5,201 bases of DNA, taken from Alphaproteobacteria bacterium. Its GTDB lineage: Bacteria; Pseudomonadota; Alphaproteobacteria; RF32; CAG-239. The stretch lies in the NCBI GenBank assembly GCA_017650255.1, contig JAGCFG010000055.1:1-5201 (forward strand), given 5' to 3'. This document shows, one piece after another, positions 1 to 5,201 of the stretch. Every line of letters starts with the position of its first letter. Within the stretch, counting starts at the first letter, position 1. Under the pieces are notes generated by a model that saw only the letters and a program-made list of their open reading frames with translations, ran no database searches and was not told the origin of the DNA. The translations under genes and the position numbers were made by a program.

Positions 1-2
1 AT

Positions 3-290
3 GAAAAAGCACTTGCTGTAAAAGAGGCAGCAGTTAAAGATTTAGCAGAAAAAATAAAAAAATCAAATATAGTTCTTCTAACAGATTATAGAGGAATTAC
101 TGTTGATCAAGTAACTGAATTAAGAGCAGAATTAAGAGAAAGAATAGCAGCTCGAATAGATGATAGCTTTAAAAAGCCTATTGAAGATGTGGTAGAATCT
201 ATAAAAGATTCGAAAAAACGAAGAGAGAGAGCTAAAGAAGAACGAAAAATAACAAACTCTATTCCTACTGTTGGTAGGCCTTACGAATAA
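3..290 (+). CDS. 5'-truncated chimeric ORF: ribosomal protein L10 N-terminus joined to an unrelated charged tail
   Basis: The frame is open from base 3 to a TAA at 288-290 (95 codons) and has no start inside the window that would suit L10. Codons 1-46 (3-140) read like the N-terminal part of ribosomal protein L10, including the typical stretch LLTDYRGITVDQVTELR and then ELRE. In L10 the next residues should be of the type AGVxYxVxKNT, leading into the rRNA-binding domain. Here the frame instead continues as RIAARIDD and ends in a Lys/Arg/Glu-rich tail closing with PTVGRPYE, which I do not recognise. A normal L10 has about 165-175 residues, so about three quarters is missing and no rplL follows. 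The L10-like part has one G/C-ending codon in 46, the tail 8 in 49. The stop lies 4 nt from the convergent end of hemW. It is probably a non-functional chimera; a genuine small protein cannot be excluded. The L10 resemblance is fairly sure, the gene status is not. Confidence 0.55.
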   Translation, partial: EKALAVKEAAVKDLAEKIKKSNIVLLTDYRGITVDQVTELRAELRERIAARIDDSFKKPIEDVVESIKDSKKRRERAKEERKITNSIPTVGRPYE

Positions 291-294
291 TCGC

Positions 295-1377
295 TTATTT
301 TACCAAATTTTCAATTAGGTAATTAAGAAGGAAATTTCCTTTGGCTGTTGTTTTAAGACTTGTTTCGGTATTTGTTATCAATCCGGAACGGATGAGTTTT
401 TGCAAGTTTTCTTGATTGGTACACTCATCTAATTCCGAGCCGCAATTTTTGCGAAACAACTTTTTATTTATGCCTTTTTTCAGGCGTAAGCCCATTATTA
501 AAAGTTCTTCGGCACGCTCATGCGGTGTTATCAATTCTTGTTGTCGCGGATAAAATGTGTTATAGATGTTTTTGCCAATGTGAAACCTGCCGACGGCGCC
601 GTTGCCGATGCCGATATAATCGAAACCTTCCCAATATCCTAGGTTATGTCGACATTCAAAGCCGGATTGAGCATAATTTGAAACCTCGTAGCGGTTGTAG
701 CCGTGTGATGACAGAACATCTTCGGACAAGGAGTATAATTCCTGACAAACTTCGTCACTCGCGCCATTTATGCCGCGCTTGGCGAAAACAGTATTTTCTT
801 CTATTGTCAGCTGATACAATGACAAATGTTTGAAACCGAACTGACATGCCTGTTCGAGCTGTTGTTTCCAATCTCTTGCTGTTTGGTAGGGTAAAGCATA
901 AATTAGGTCCATAGAATTGTTGTCAAATGTTTTTACAACCTGCTCTATTGAAGAAACAGCCTGCTCCAAACTATGCGTACGGCCAAGAAACTTTAGGTCA
1001 TTTTTGTTCAAGGACTGAACCCCAAGAGAAAGCCTGTTTATGCCGGCTTGTTTGAGATCTGAGAATAAATTGTCATGATTGGTATTTGGATTGGCTTCTA
1101 ATGAAATTTCCATATTTTCGCTACAATGCCAAAGAGAGGTTATCTTGTCGATTATTTTTTCTATGTTTTGAGGTGAGATAAGCGAAGGTGTGCCACCGCC
1201 GAAGAATATGGTGGAAATATGATAATTATTATTGAGATTGCGATAATAAATCAAGTCATCGAGATATGATTTGATAAGTTCATCTTGGTCAACTTTTGCC
1301 ACGCGACTGAAAAAGTCACAATAGGGGCATTTGCTTTTGCAATACGGCCAATGTATGTAAATCCCTGCTCTTTTCAT
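295..1377 (-). CDS. hemW: Radical SAM heme chaperone HemW
   Basis: HemW is a cytoplasmic heme-binding radical SAM protein thought to deliver heme to membrane targets such as respiratory enzymes. It is often misannotated as oxygen-independent coproporphyrinogen III oxidase (HemN). The 360-residue product is near the usual HemW length of about 380. It shows the 4Fe-4S motif CX3CX2C at Cys13, Cys17 and Cys20 followed by DFFS, the SAM-binding GGGTPS at 60-65, EANP at 94-97, GVQS at 119-122, and the heme-linked HNxxYW motif as HNLGYW at 244-249. That last motif and the short N-terminus before the first cysteine favour HemW over HemN. The LLIMGLRLKKGI stretch at 292-303 begins the usual C-terminal domain. 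Its ATG shares one base with the hslU stop (TAATG), and I see no Shine-Dalgarno just upstream, so translation probably depends on re-initiation after hslU. It is the last gene of the minus-strand cluster; no clear terminator follows. The identification is firm. Confidence 0.95.
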   Translation of the reverse strand: MKRAGIYIHWPYCKSKCPYCDFFSRVAKVDQDELIKSYLDDLIYYRNLNNNYHISTIFFGGGTPSLISPQNIEKIIDKITSLWHCSENMEISLEANPNTNHDNLFSDLKQAGINRLSLGVQSLNKNDLKFLGRTHSLEQAVSSIEQVVKTFDNNSMDLIYALPYQTARDWKQQLEQACQFGFKHLSLYQLTIEENTVFAKRGINGASDEVCQELYSLSEDVLSSHGYNRYEVSNYAQSGFECRHNLGYWEGFDYIGIGNGAVGRFHIGKNIYNTFYPRQQELITPHERAEELLIMGLRLKKGINKKLFRKNCGSELDECTNQENLQKLIRSGLITNTETSLKTTAKGNFLLNYLIENLVK

Positions 1378-2693
1378 TAGAGTATAAACTTGGATAGATC
1401 ACTGCTCTTGGTATAGCGAGAAAGTTTTTCCTGCACCATTTGGCTGGTAATAACAGCTTTTTGCCCGCTTTTGTCGGAGGCTGTAAAACTGATTTCTTCC
1501 AGCAATATCTCCAAAACCGTATGCAAACGGCGCGCACCGATGTTTTCGACATTTTCGTTGATTTGCACGGCAATATCGGCTATGGCTTCTATGGCATCGG
1601 GGGCAAACTCAAGCTCAAAATTCTCGGTTTTTAACAAAGCCTGATATTGCTCAATAAGATTGGCTTCCGGCTCGGTTAAAATGCGAACAAAATCCTCGCG
1701 ATTGAGAGCTTGCAATTCTACCCTTATGGGCAGGCGACCTTGCAACTCGGGCAACAGGTCTGATGGTTTTGATAGATGGAATGCACCGGAACAGATAAAT
1801 AAAATATGATTGGTTTTGACCATGCCATATTTGGTGGAAACTGTTGTGCCTTCTATCAGGGGCAAAAGGTCGCGCTGGACACCCTCACGAGAGACATCAC
1901 CACCGCGACGATCGTCACGTCCGCTGATTTTATCAATCTCGTCAATAAAGACTATGCCGTCATTTTCGACAGATTTGATGGCGGTTGAGACAATTTTTTC
2001 ATCATCAAGCAGTTTGTCACATTCTTCTTGCATAACAATTTTGCGGGCATCGGCAACAGCTAATTTTTTGCTTTTGTATTTGTCGCCCAAAGATTTACCC
2101 AAAATATCGCCCAAACTTATCATGCCCATTTGTGCACCGGGCATTCCGGGAATGTCTATGGTCGGCATTGAGTTTGAACCTGTATCTATAACACTGATTT
2201 CTATTTCACGTTCATCAAGTTCTCCGGCTCTCAGCATTTGGCGGAATTTTAATTTGGTCTCTTCGCTTGAGTTCAAGCCGATAAGTGCCTCTAAAATTCT
2301 TTCTTCTGCAGATGTTGATGCTTTTTCTTCGACCATTTTGCGCATATGGACTTTGTTTTGTGCAATGGCTATATCGAGCAAATCACGGATTATAGATTCG
2401 ACATCTCGCCCTACATAGCCTATTTCTGTGAACTTAGTGGCCTCAACCTTGATAAAAGGGGCTTTTGCAAGTTTGGCAAGACGGCGAGATATTTCGGTTT
2501 TTCCAACTCCAGTCGGCCCGACCATCAAGATATTTTTGGGGACAATTTCTTCGCGCAAGTGCTCCGGCACCTGCATACGGCGCCAACGATTGCGCAAGGC
2601 AACAGCGACAGCTTTTTTGGCCTCTTGCTGTCCGATAATATAACGGTCAAGTTCTGAGACAATCTCGCGAGGACTGAAGTTTGCACTAGTCAT
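1377..2693 (-). CDS. hslU: ATP-dependent protease ATPase subunit HslU (ClpY)
   Basis: HslU is the AAA+ unfoldase ring that binds, unfolds and feeds substrates to the HslV peptidase in the cytoplasm. The 438-residue protein has the standard layout. An N-terminal region with the DRYIIGQ motif (16-22) precedes Walker A GPTGVGKT (59-66), the pore loop GYVG (92-95), the family-specific I-domain at roughly 110-240, and Walker B IVFIDEID (247-254). A sensor-1 stretch follows near 296-305, then an arginine-finger region [11 protein letters not shown] (Arg320), sensor-2 GARRLH (386-391), and a C-terminal tail ending SKFIL, the type that docks between HslV subunits. Length matches the family (about 440). 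All catalytic motifs are present. The start overlaps hslV by 8 nt and has a good ribosome site, AAGGTG, at 2701-2706, seven bases before the ATG and inside hslV, so the two subunits are probably translationally coupled. The identification is firm. Confidence 0.97.
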   Translation of the reverse strand: MTSANFSPREIVSELDRYIIGQQEAKKAVAVALRNRWRRMQVPEHLREEIVPKNILMVGPTGVGKTEISRRLAKLAKAPFIKVEATKFTEIGYVGRDVESIIRDLLDIAIAQNKVHMRKMVEEKASTSAEERILEALIGLNSSEETKLKFRQMLRAGELDEREIEISVIDTGSNSMPTIDIPGMPGAQMGMISLGDILGKSLGDKYKSKKLAVADARKIVMQEECDKLLDDEKIVSTAIKSVENDGIVFIDEIDKISGRDDRRGGDVSREGVQRDLLPLIEGTTVSTKYGMVKTNHILFICSGAFHLSKPSDLLPELQGRLPIRVELQALNREDFVRILTEPEANLIEQYQALLKTENFELEFAPDAIEAIADIAVQINENVENIGARRLHTVLEILLEEISFTASDKSGQKAVITSQMVQEKLSRYTKSSDLSKFIL

Positions 2694-3219
2694 TGTTTGT
2701 CACCTTTTCAATAATTACATTGTGGTTTGTATATACATCAATATCACCGGCAATTTGCATGGATTTGCGGGCAATTTCTTCCAAAGATAGATTGGGAACA
2801 TCATAGAGAGCTTTTGCTGCTGCCATCGCGTAATTGCCGCCGCTGCCAATACCGATTATGCCGTCGTCGGGCTCCATAACCTCACCGGTTCCTGATATGA
2901 CCAAAGACACCTCTTTATCTGCCACAATCATAAAAGCTTGCAGTTGGCGCAAATATTTATCCATGCGCCAATCTTTGGCAAGTTCTACCGCGGCTCGTTT
3001 CAGCTGCCAAGCGTGTTTTTCGAGTTTGCCTTCCAAGCGTTCAATTAAGGTTATGCCGTCGGCTGCCGCACCTGCAAAACCGGCAATTATCTTGCCGTTA
3101 CCGATGCGGCGGACTTTTACGGATTTTGACTTAAAAATAACTGTTTCGCCAAGCGTTGCCTGTCCATCACCGGCGATTACGACTTCGTTTTCTTTGCGGA
3201 TACACAAGATTGTGGTCAT
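2686..3219 (-). CDS. hslV: ATP-dependent protease peptidase subunit HslV (ClpQ)
   Basis: HslV is the proteasome-related threonine peptidase that forms a double hexameric ring and degrades substrates delivered by HslU. The 177-residue product begins MTTI; removal of Met1 exposes Thr2 as the catalytic nucleophile, as in the whole family. Other expected residues are visible: Asp18 in AGDGQATLG (mature Asp17), a lysine before VRR (Lys35), and Ser126 in the IGIGSGG stretch (mature Ser125). [10 protein letters not shown] near 157-166 is the conserved C-terminal block. Length equals that of the family (about 175), apart from an apparent one-residue insertion near 29-33 relative to the E. coli protein as I recall it. 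The MTTI start is set by the catalytic Thr and by a ribosome site AGAGG at 3228-3232, 8 nt upstream of the ATG. It heads the hslVU pair and follows a 68-nt gap with a promoter candidate. The identification is firm. Confidence 0.97.
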   Translation of the reverse strand: MTTILCIRKENEVVIAGDGQATLGETVIFKSKSVKVRRIGNGKIIAGFAGAAADGITLIERLEGKLEKHAWQLKRAAVELAKDWRMDKYLRQLQAFMIVADKEVSLVISGTGEVMEPDDGIIGIGSGGNYAMAAAKALYDVPNLSLEEIARKSMQIAGDIDVYTNHNVIIEKVTNND

Positions 3220-3251
3220 TTGTTTGTCCTCTTATTGTTTTGATAGAATAT

Positions 3252-3280
3252 ATTTAGGTAAGTTTTTCGCAATTTGCAAG
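3252..3280 (-). promoter_or_regulatory. Candidate heat-shock-type (RpoH-like) promoter for hslVU
   Basis: Read on the minus strand, the murI-hslV gap contains CTTGCA (3275-3280) and CCTAAAT (3252-3258), with 18 bases between CTTG and the first C of the -10-like box. This resembles the CTTG / CYTATnT arrangement known for alphaproteobacterial RpoH promoters, with one mismatch in CYTATnT. Transcription would start near 3245, about 25 nt before the hslV ATG. hslVU is a classic heat-shock operon, so the position makes sense. A sigma-70 reading (TTGCGA, 16 bases, TATTCT) overlaps the same stretch and cannot be excluded. The call rests on motif matching by eye. Confidence 0.4.
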
Positions 3281-3287
3281 TTTTGTT

Positions 3288-4079
3288 TTATGCTTTTATG
3301 AGAGGAATATCGGCAAAAAGATTTTGGGCAACTTTTTGAGAGTGTTTATTGAGCGAACTAACCCTGAAATCACGCAGGCCGTTTTGCCCCAAACAGGTAT
3401 ATATTTCATTGTGCCTTTTCAGGTAATCGGCAAGTTTTTCCGCCATTAATTCGTCTTGTGATACAACTTTTACATTGGGGAGATATTTTCTGAACATATC
3501 TTTGAGCAAAGGATAATGCGTGCAACCCAAAATCAAACTTCCGCAATCTTTGAAAGAATTGCAATATTCTTTGACAAAGTCTTCGACATATTCAAAATTG
3601 TTGCTCTCAATTAGTGGAACAAGCTCCGGCGCAGCAAGCTCTATGACATTTATGTTCGGATTTATTTTGTGCAATTCGGTTCTGTAAATGTGCGAGCGGA
3701 CAGTGGCAGAGGTGGCAACAACTCCGACATTTTTCAAATTTGTTTCGGCAGCAACTTCGACTGTTGGGATGACAACACCCAAGACTTTTATATCGGGCGC
3801 ATATTCTGGCAGAAAACGCTGTTGAATGTAGCGCAAGGCAATAGATGTTGCTGTATTGCAAGCAATAATAATAATTTTGCAGTTTTGCTCAATCATGTAG
3901 CGCATGCCCTGAAGGGTATATTTTAATATTTGGCCGGAGGTCTTTTCTCCATAGGGCAAATGCGCCGAATCTCCGTAGTAAAAATAGTCAAACTGCGGCT
4001 GAGATTTTATGAAAGCTTGGGTAATTACCAAGCCGCCCAAGCCGGAATCGAATACGCCAATTTTCATGTTGTTTGCCAT
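3288..4079 (-). CDS. murI: Glutamate racemase
   Basis: MurI interconverts L- and D-glutamate in the cytoplasm and supplies the D-Glu that MurD adds to the peptidoglycan stem peptide. It is cofactor-independent and uses two cysteines as acid/base. The 263-residue protein has the usual length and motifs: FDSGLGG at 10-16 (with Asp11), the YGDSAHLPYG block at 35-44, the first catalytic cysteine Cys74 in ACNTAT (73-78), and the second, Cys186, in GCTHYP (185-190) with His188 beside it. Both cysteines are intact, so it should be active; an aspartate/hydantoin racemase is unlikely given the DSGLGG and YGDS blocks. I chose the ATG giving MANNMKIG because AAGG lies 8 nt upstream; the in-frame ATG at codon 5 has no ribosome site. 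The gene starts 3 nt after the dehydrogenase stop, implying co-transcription and coupling. The identification is firm. Confidence 0.95.
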   Translation of the reverse strand: MANNMKIGVFDSGLGGLVITQAFIKSQPQFDYFYYGDSAHLPYGEKTSGQILKYTLQGMRYMIEQNCKIIIIACNTATSIALRYIQQRFLPEYAPDIKVLGVVIPTVEVAAETNLKNVGVVATSATVRSHIYRTELHKINPNINVIELAAPELVPLIESNNFEYVEDFVKEYCNSFKDCGSLILGCTHYPLLKDMFRKYLPNVKVVSQDELMAEKLADYLKRHNEIYTCLGQNGLRDFRVSSLNKHSQKVAQNLFADIPLIKA

Positions 4080-4082
4080 TTT

Positions 4083-4847
4083 CTATACCTTGTGTGGAAG
4101 TTTTGAATATATGCAGTTGCTGATAAAATTCGGCAAAATTGAGATAAACCAAGAAGCAAAACGCATCGGCCAAGGAAAAGCTATCAACCCGACATTGCGC
4201 TCAAGACGTGAGGCAATAATTTTTGCGGCTTTTTCGGCAGACATAAAAAATGGCATTGGGCAAGTGTTTTTGTCAGTTATGCGCGACTTTACAAAGCCAG
4301 GGCATATTACACTGATTTGAATTTTTTCTTTGCCGAGAGCTGCACGCAGAGCCTCGCCATAAGCTTTTACACAAGCTTTGCTGGCACTGTATGAAGGACA
4401 AGCGGCAAGCCCGTGATAGCCGGCGATAGAAGCCAAAATTGCTATTGCTTTTTGTGAGTTGTCATTGCGAGATTTGTATATATCCAATGCTGGGTGAATG
4501 GTATTGAGAACTCCGAAAATATTGGTACTAAAAGTTTGGTATATATTTTCAGTTGTTTCTTGGCCGGTGGAAACGCCGGCATTGGCGATAACCAAATTCA
4601 AAGGAGCTTGTTGATTGCATTTTTCTATCCATTCGGCAATTTTTTCTTTGTCCGTCACATTCATTATTTCGGAATGGACCTTTACGCCGTATTTTTCACA
4701 AGTATCGGCCGTTTTTTGCAATCTTTCGGTATTGCGCCCACATATAAAGAGATTTTCGGCTCCGTTTTGGGCATAATATTCTGCCAAGGCCGCACCTATT
4801 CCTGAGGAGGCTCCGGTAATGAGAATGTTTTTAAACTTGCTGTTCAT
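4083..4847 (-). CDS. Short-chain dehydrogenase/reductase (SDR) family, NAD(P)-dependent
   Basis: This is a classical SDR oxidoreductase; the substrate cannot be told from sequence. From the ATG at 4847 (254 residues) it shows the Rossmann cofactor motif TGASSGIG at 11-18, NVTD at 63-66 (adenine-ring contact), NAG at 89-91, and the complete catalytic tetrad Asn109, Ser140, Tyr153 and Lys157 (the last two in SYSASK). The post-catalytic CPGF follows at 182-185. An arginine two residues after the CG in FICGRN, at the end of the second strand, would suit NADPH, but this is weak evidence. The C-terminus is hydrophobic and aromatic (FPWPMRFASWF and onward), so peripheral membrane contact is possible; there is no clear transmembrane helix. 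A GTG five codons upstream (4862) is an alternative start; neither has a strong ribosome site, and I prefer the ATG because MNSKFKNILITGASS is a typical SDR beginning. It is the first gene of the minus-strand cluster. Family firm, function unknown. Confidence 0.9.
   Translation of the reverse strand: MNSKFKNILITGASSGIGAALAEYYAQNGAENLFICGRNTERLQKTADTCEKYGVKVHSEIMNVTDKEKIAEWIEKCNQQAPLNLVIANAGVSTGQETTENIYQTFSTNIFGVLNTIHPALDIYKSRNDNSQKAIAILASIAGYHGLAACPSYSASKACVKAYGEALRAALGKEKIQISVICPGFVKSRITDKNTCPMPFFMSAEKAAKIIASRLERNVGLIAFPWPMRFASWFISILPNFISNCIYSKLPHKV
4088..4091 (-). promoter_or_regulatory. Ribosome binding site fixing the murI start
   Basis: AAGG on the minus strand, 8 nt before the ATG at 4079, lies inside the last codons of the upstream dehydrogenase gene. 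It favours the first ATG over the second one four codons later, which has no comparable site, and suggests that ribosomes finishing the dehydrogenase help murI initiation. Confidence 0.55.
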
Positions 4848-4883
4848 TTTGTTTTTATCCACTAATTGTTAATATTTTGCACC

Positions 4884-4889
4884 TATAAT
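4884..4889 (+). promoter_or_regulatory. Candidate -10 box (TATAAT) for the yicC-family gene
   Basis: A perfect TATAAT sits 31 nt upstream of the TTG start, so transcription would begin near 4896 with a leader of about 25 nt. I see no good -35 hexamer at 15-18 nt spacing (the 17-nt position reads ACTAAT), and no TG extension, so the promoter may be weak or need an activator. Assigned by eye only. Confidence 0.45.
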
Positions 4890-4893
4890 AACA
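4885..4893 (-). promoter_or_regulatory. Candidate extended -10 (TGTTATTAT) for the dehydrogenase-murI genes
   Basis: On the minus strand the same AT-rich element reads TGTTATTAT, an extended -10 box (TGn followed by TATTAT). It would start transcription near 4878, about 30 nt before the preferred dehydrogenase ATG. No -35 hexamer is visible at the expected distance, which an extended -10 can tolerate. It overlaps the plus-strand TATAAT almost completely. Confidence 0.35.
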
Positions 4894-4907
4894 GAAAAAA
4901 TAATTTT

Positions 4908-4913
4908 AGGGAG
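4908..4913 (+). promoter_or_regulatory. Ribosome binding site that selects the TTG start of the yicC-family gene
   Basis: AGGGAG lies 7 nt before the TTG at 4921 and 22 nt before the first in-frame ATG at 4936. Only the TTG has proper spacing, and it adds a five-residue lead before MTGFAR, as many family members have. Confidence 0.65.
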
Positions 4914-4920
4914 ATTTTTT

Positions 4921-5201
4921 TTGAATATTTTCTGTATGACAGGTTTTGCAAGGTCGAAAGGGCATTGCAACATTGGGAACACAAACATTGATTGGGTTTG
5001 TGAAATTAAAAGCGTAAATGCCAAAAATTTTGATTTTAAGGTTAAGCTGCCGAATGAGCTTGAGCATTTGGCCACAGCTTTTAAGAGTGTGGCACAAAAG
5101 TATTTTGAAAGAGGAACTTTCAGTGCAAATGTAGAAATTGGTTTTGAAGAAGGTACAAAACAGGTAAAAATTAACCAAGCACTTTTAGATATGTTGATTG
5201 A
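4921..5201 (+). CDS. yicC: YicC family endoribonuclease, N-terminal part (cut by the window end)
   Basis: Members of the YicC/YloC family have been characterised as endoribonucleases acting in the cytoplasm, including on small RNAs in E. coli. The 93 complete codons visible (of roughly 290 in the family) match the N-terminal domain: MTGFARSKG at 6-14, the WVCEIKSVNAKNFDFKVKLP block at 25-44 corresponding to the family pattern W-x-E-(I/L)-(K/R)-SVN followed by RLP, then ERGTFSANVEI (63-73) and VKINQALLD (82-90). The C-terminal domain lies outside the window. The TTG start at 4921 is chosen over ATG 4936 because of AGGGAG at 7 nt spacing and because the MTGFA motif is normally preceded by a few residues. 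Thirty of 93 codons end in G or C, a reference value for the native composition here. The gene is divergent from the dehydrogenase; in many proteobacteria gmk follows yicC, which cannot be checked here. Confidence 0.9.
   Translation, partial: MNIFCMTGFARSKGHCNIGNTNIDWVCEIKSVNAKNFDFKVKLPNELEHLATAFKSVAQKYFERGTFSANVEIGFEEGTKQVKINQALLDMLI

Noticed and set aside
1..21. ATG at base 1 as a start codon
   Set aside because: It opens a frame that stops after six codons; the long open frame is the one beginning at base 3, entered from outside the window.
264..278. CCTAC-TGTTG-GTAGG hairpin near the convergent ends, as a possible terminator for hemW
   Set aside because: The stem is only 5 bp and no T-run follows directly on either strand; the nearest one on the minus strand is about 12 nt away and broken. 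It also lies inside the open frame of the tail.
328..341. Perfect 14-base palindrome AAGGAAATTTCCTT
   Set aside because: It lies inside the conserved end of hemW, encodes the KGNFL stretch, has no loop and occurs once; this is within chance for AT-rich coding sequence.
295..1377. HemN (oxygen-independent coproporphyrinogen III dehydrogenase) as the identity of the radical SAM gene
   Set aside because: The protein is short, has the cysteine motif almost at its N-terminus and carries the HNxxYW heme motif, all typical of HemW; HemN is longer (about 450 residues) with an N-terminal extension.
1810..2418. A 202-codon plus-strand open frame opposite hslU
   Set aside because: It is antisense to a fully conserved hslU, is Ser/Pro/Ile-rich as expected from reading a coding strand backwards, and shows no domain.
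2834..3301. A 155-codon plus-strand open frame opposite hslV and the hslV leader
   Set aside because: Antisense shadow of hslV; the opposite strand carries all HslV catalytic residues and the product has no recognisable motif.
4869..5178. Two short minus-strand open frames (68 and 90 codons) opposite the yicC-family start
   Set aside because: They are antisense to the conserved YicC N-terminal domain and cysteine/phenylalanine-rich without any domain signal.

Overview
This is an ordinary, densely packed housekeeping segment, probably from an alphaproteobacterium of moderate to low GC. The order hslV-hslU, the close match of every protein to proteobacterial family members, and a YicC-family gene at the right edge all fit that reading. 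The lineage is an inference from memory of the families; no search was run. The genes are intact, with short or overlapping junctions and no mobile element, RNA gene, CRISPR or long repeat.

Left edge (1-290): a plus-strand reading frame enters from outside the window. Its first 46 codons read as the N-terminus of ribosomal protein L10, then it switches abruptly to an unrelated 49-residue charged tail. Both parts are much more AT-rich than the rest of the window, and differ from each other. This is the only true anomaly here. It looks like a chimeric join (assembly artefact or recombination scar) rather than a functional gene.

Centre (295-4847, all minus strand, read right to left): a short-chain dehydrogenase, then murI (glutamate racemase), hslV and hslU (the two subunits of the HslUV ATP-dependent protease), then hemW (radical SAM heme chaperone). 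The dehydrogenase and murI are 3 nt apart, hslV and hslU overlap by 8 nt, and hslU and hemW overlap by 1 nt (TAATG). The only real gap is 68 nt between murI and hslV. It holds a candidate promoter whose -35/-10 arrangement resembles alphaproteobacterial heat-shock (RpoH) promoters, as expected for a heat-shock protease. The five genes could be one transcript with an internal heat-shock promoter.

Right edge (4921-5201, plus strand): the start of a yicC-family endoribonuclease gene, cut by the window end and probably using a TTG start. The 73-nt divergent gap between it and the dehydrogenase contains a nearly symmetric TATAATA element that could serve as the -10 box in both directions.

The genes do not form a single pathway: they cover cell-wall D-glutamate supply, proteolysis, heme delivery and RNA turnover. 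I found no convincing sign of a new biological system.
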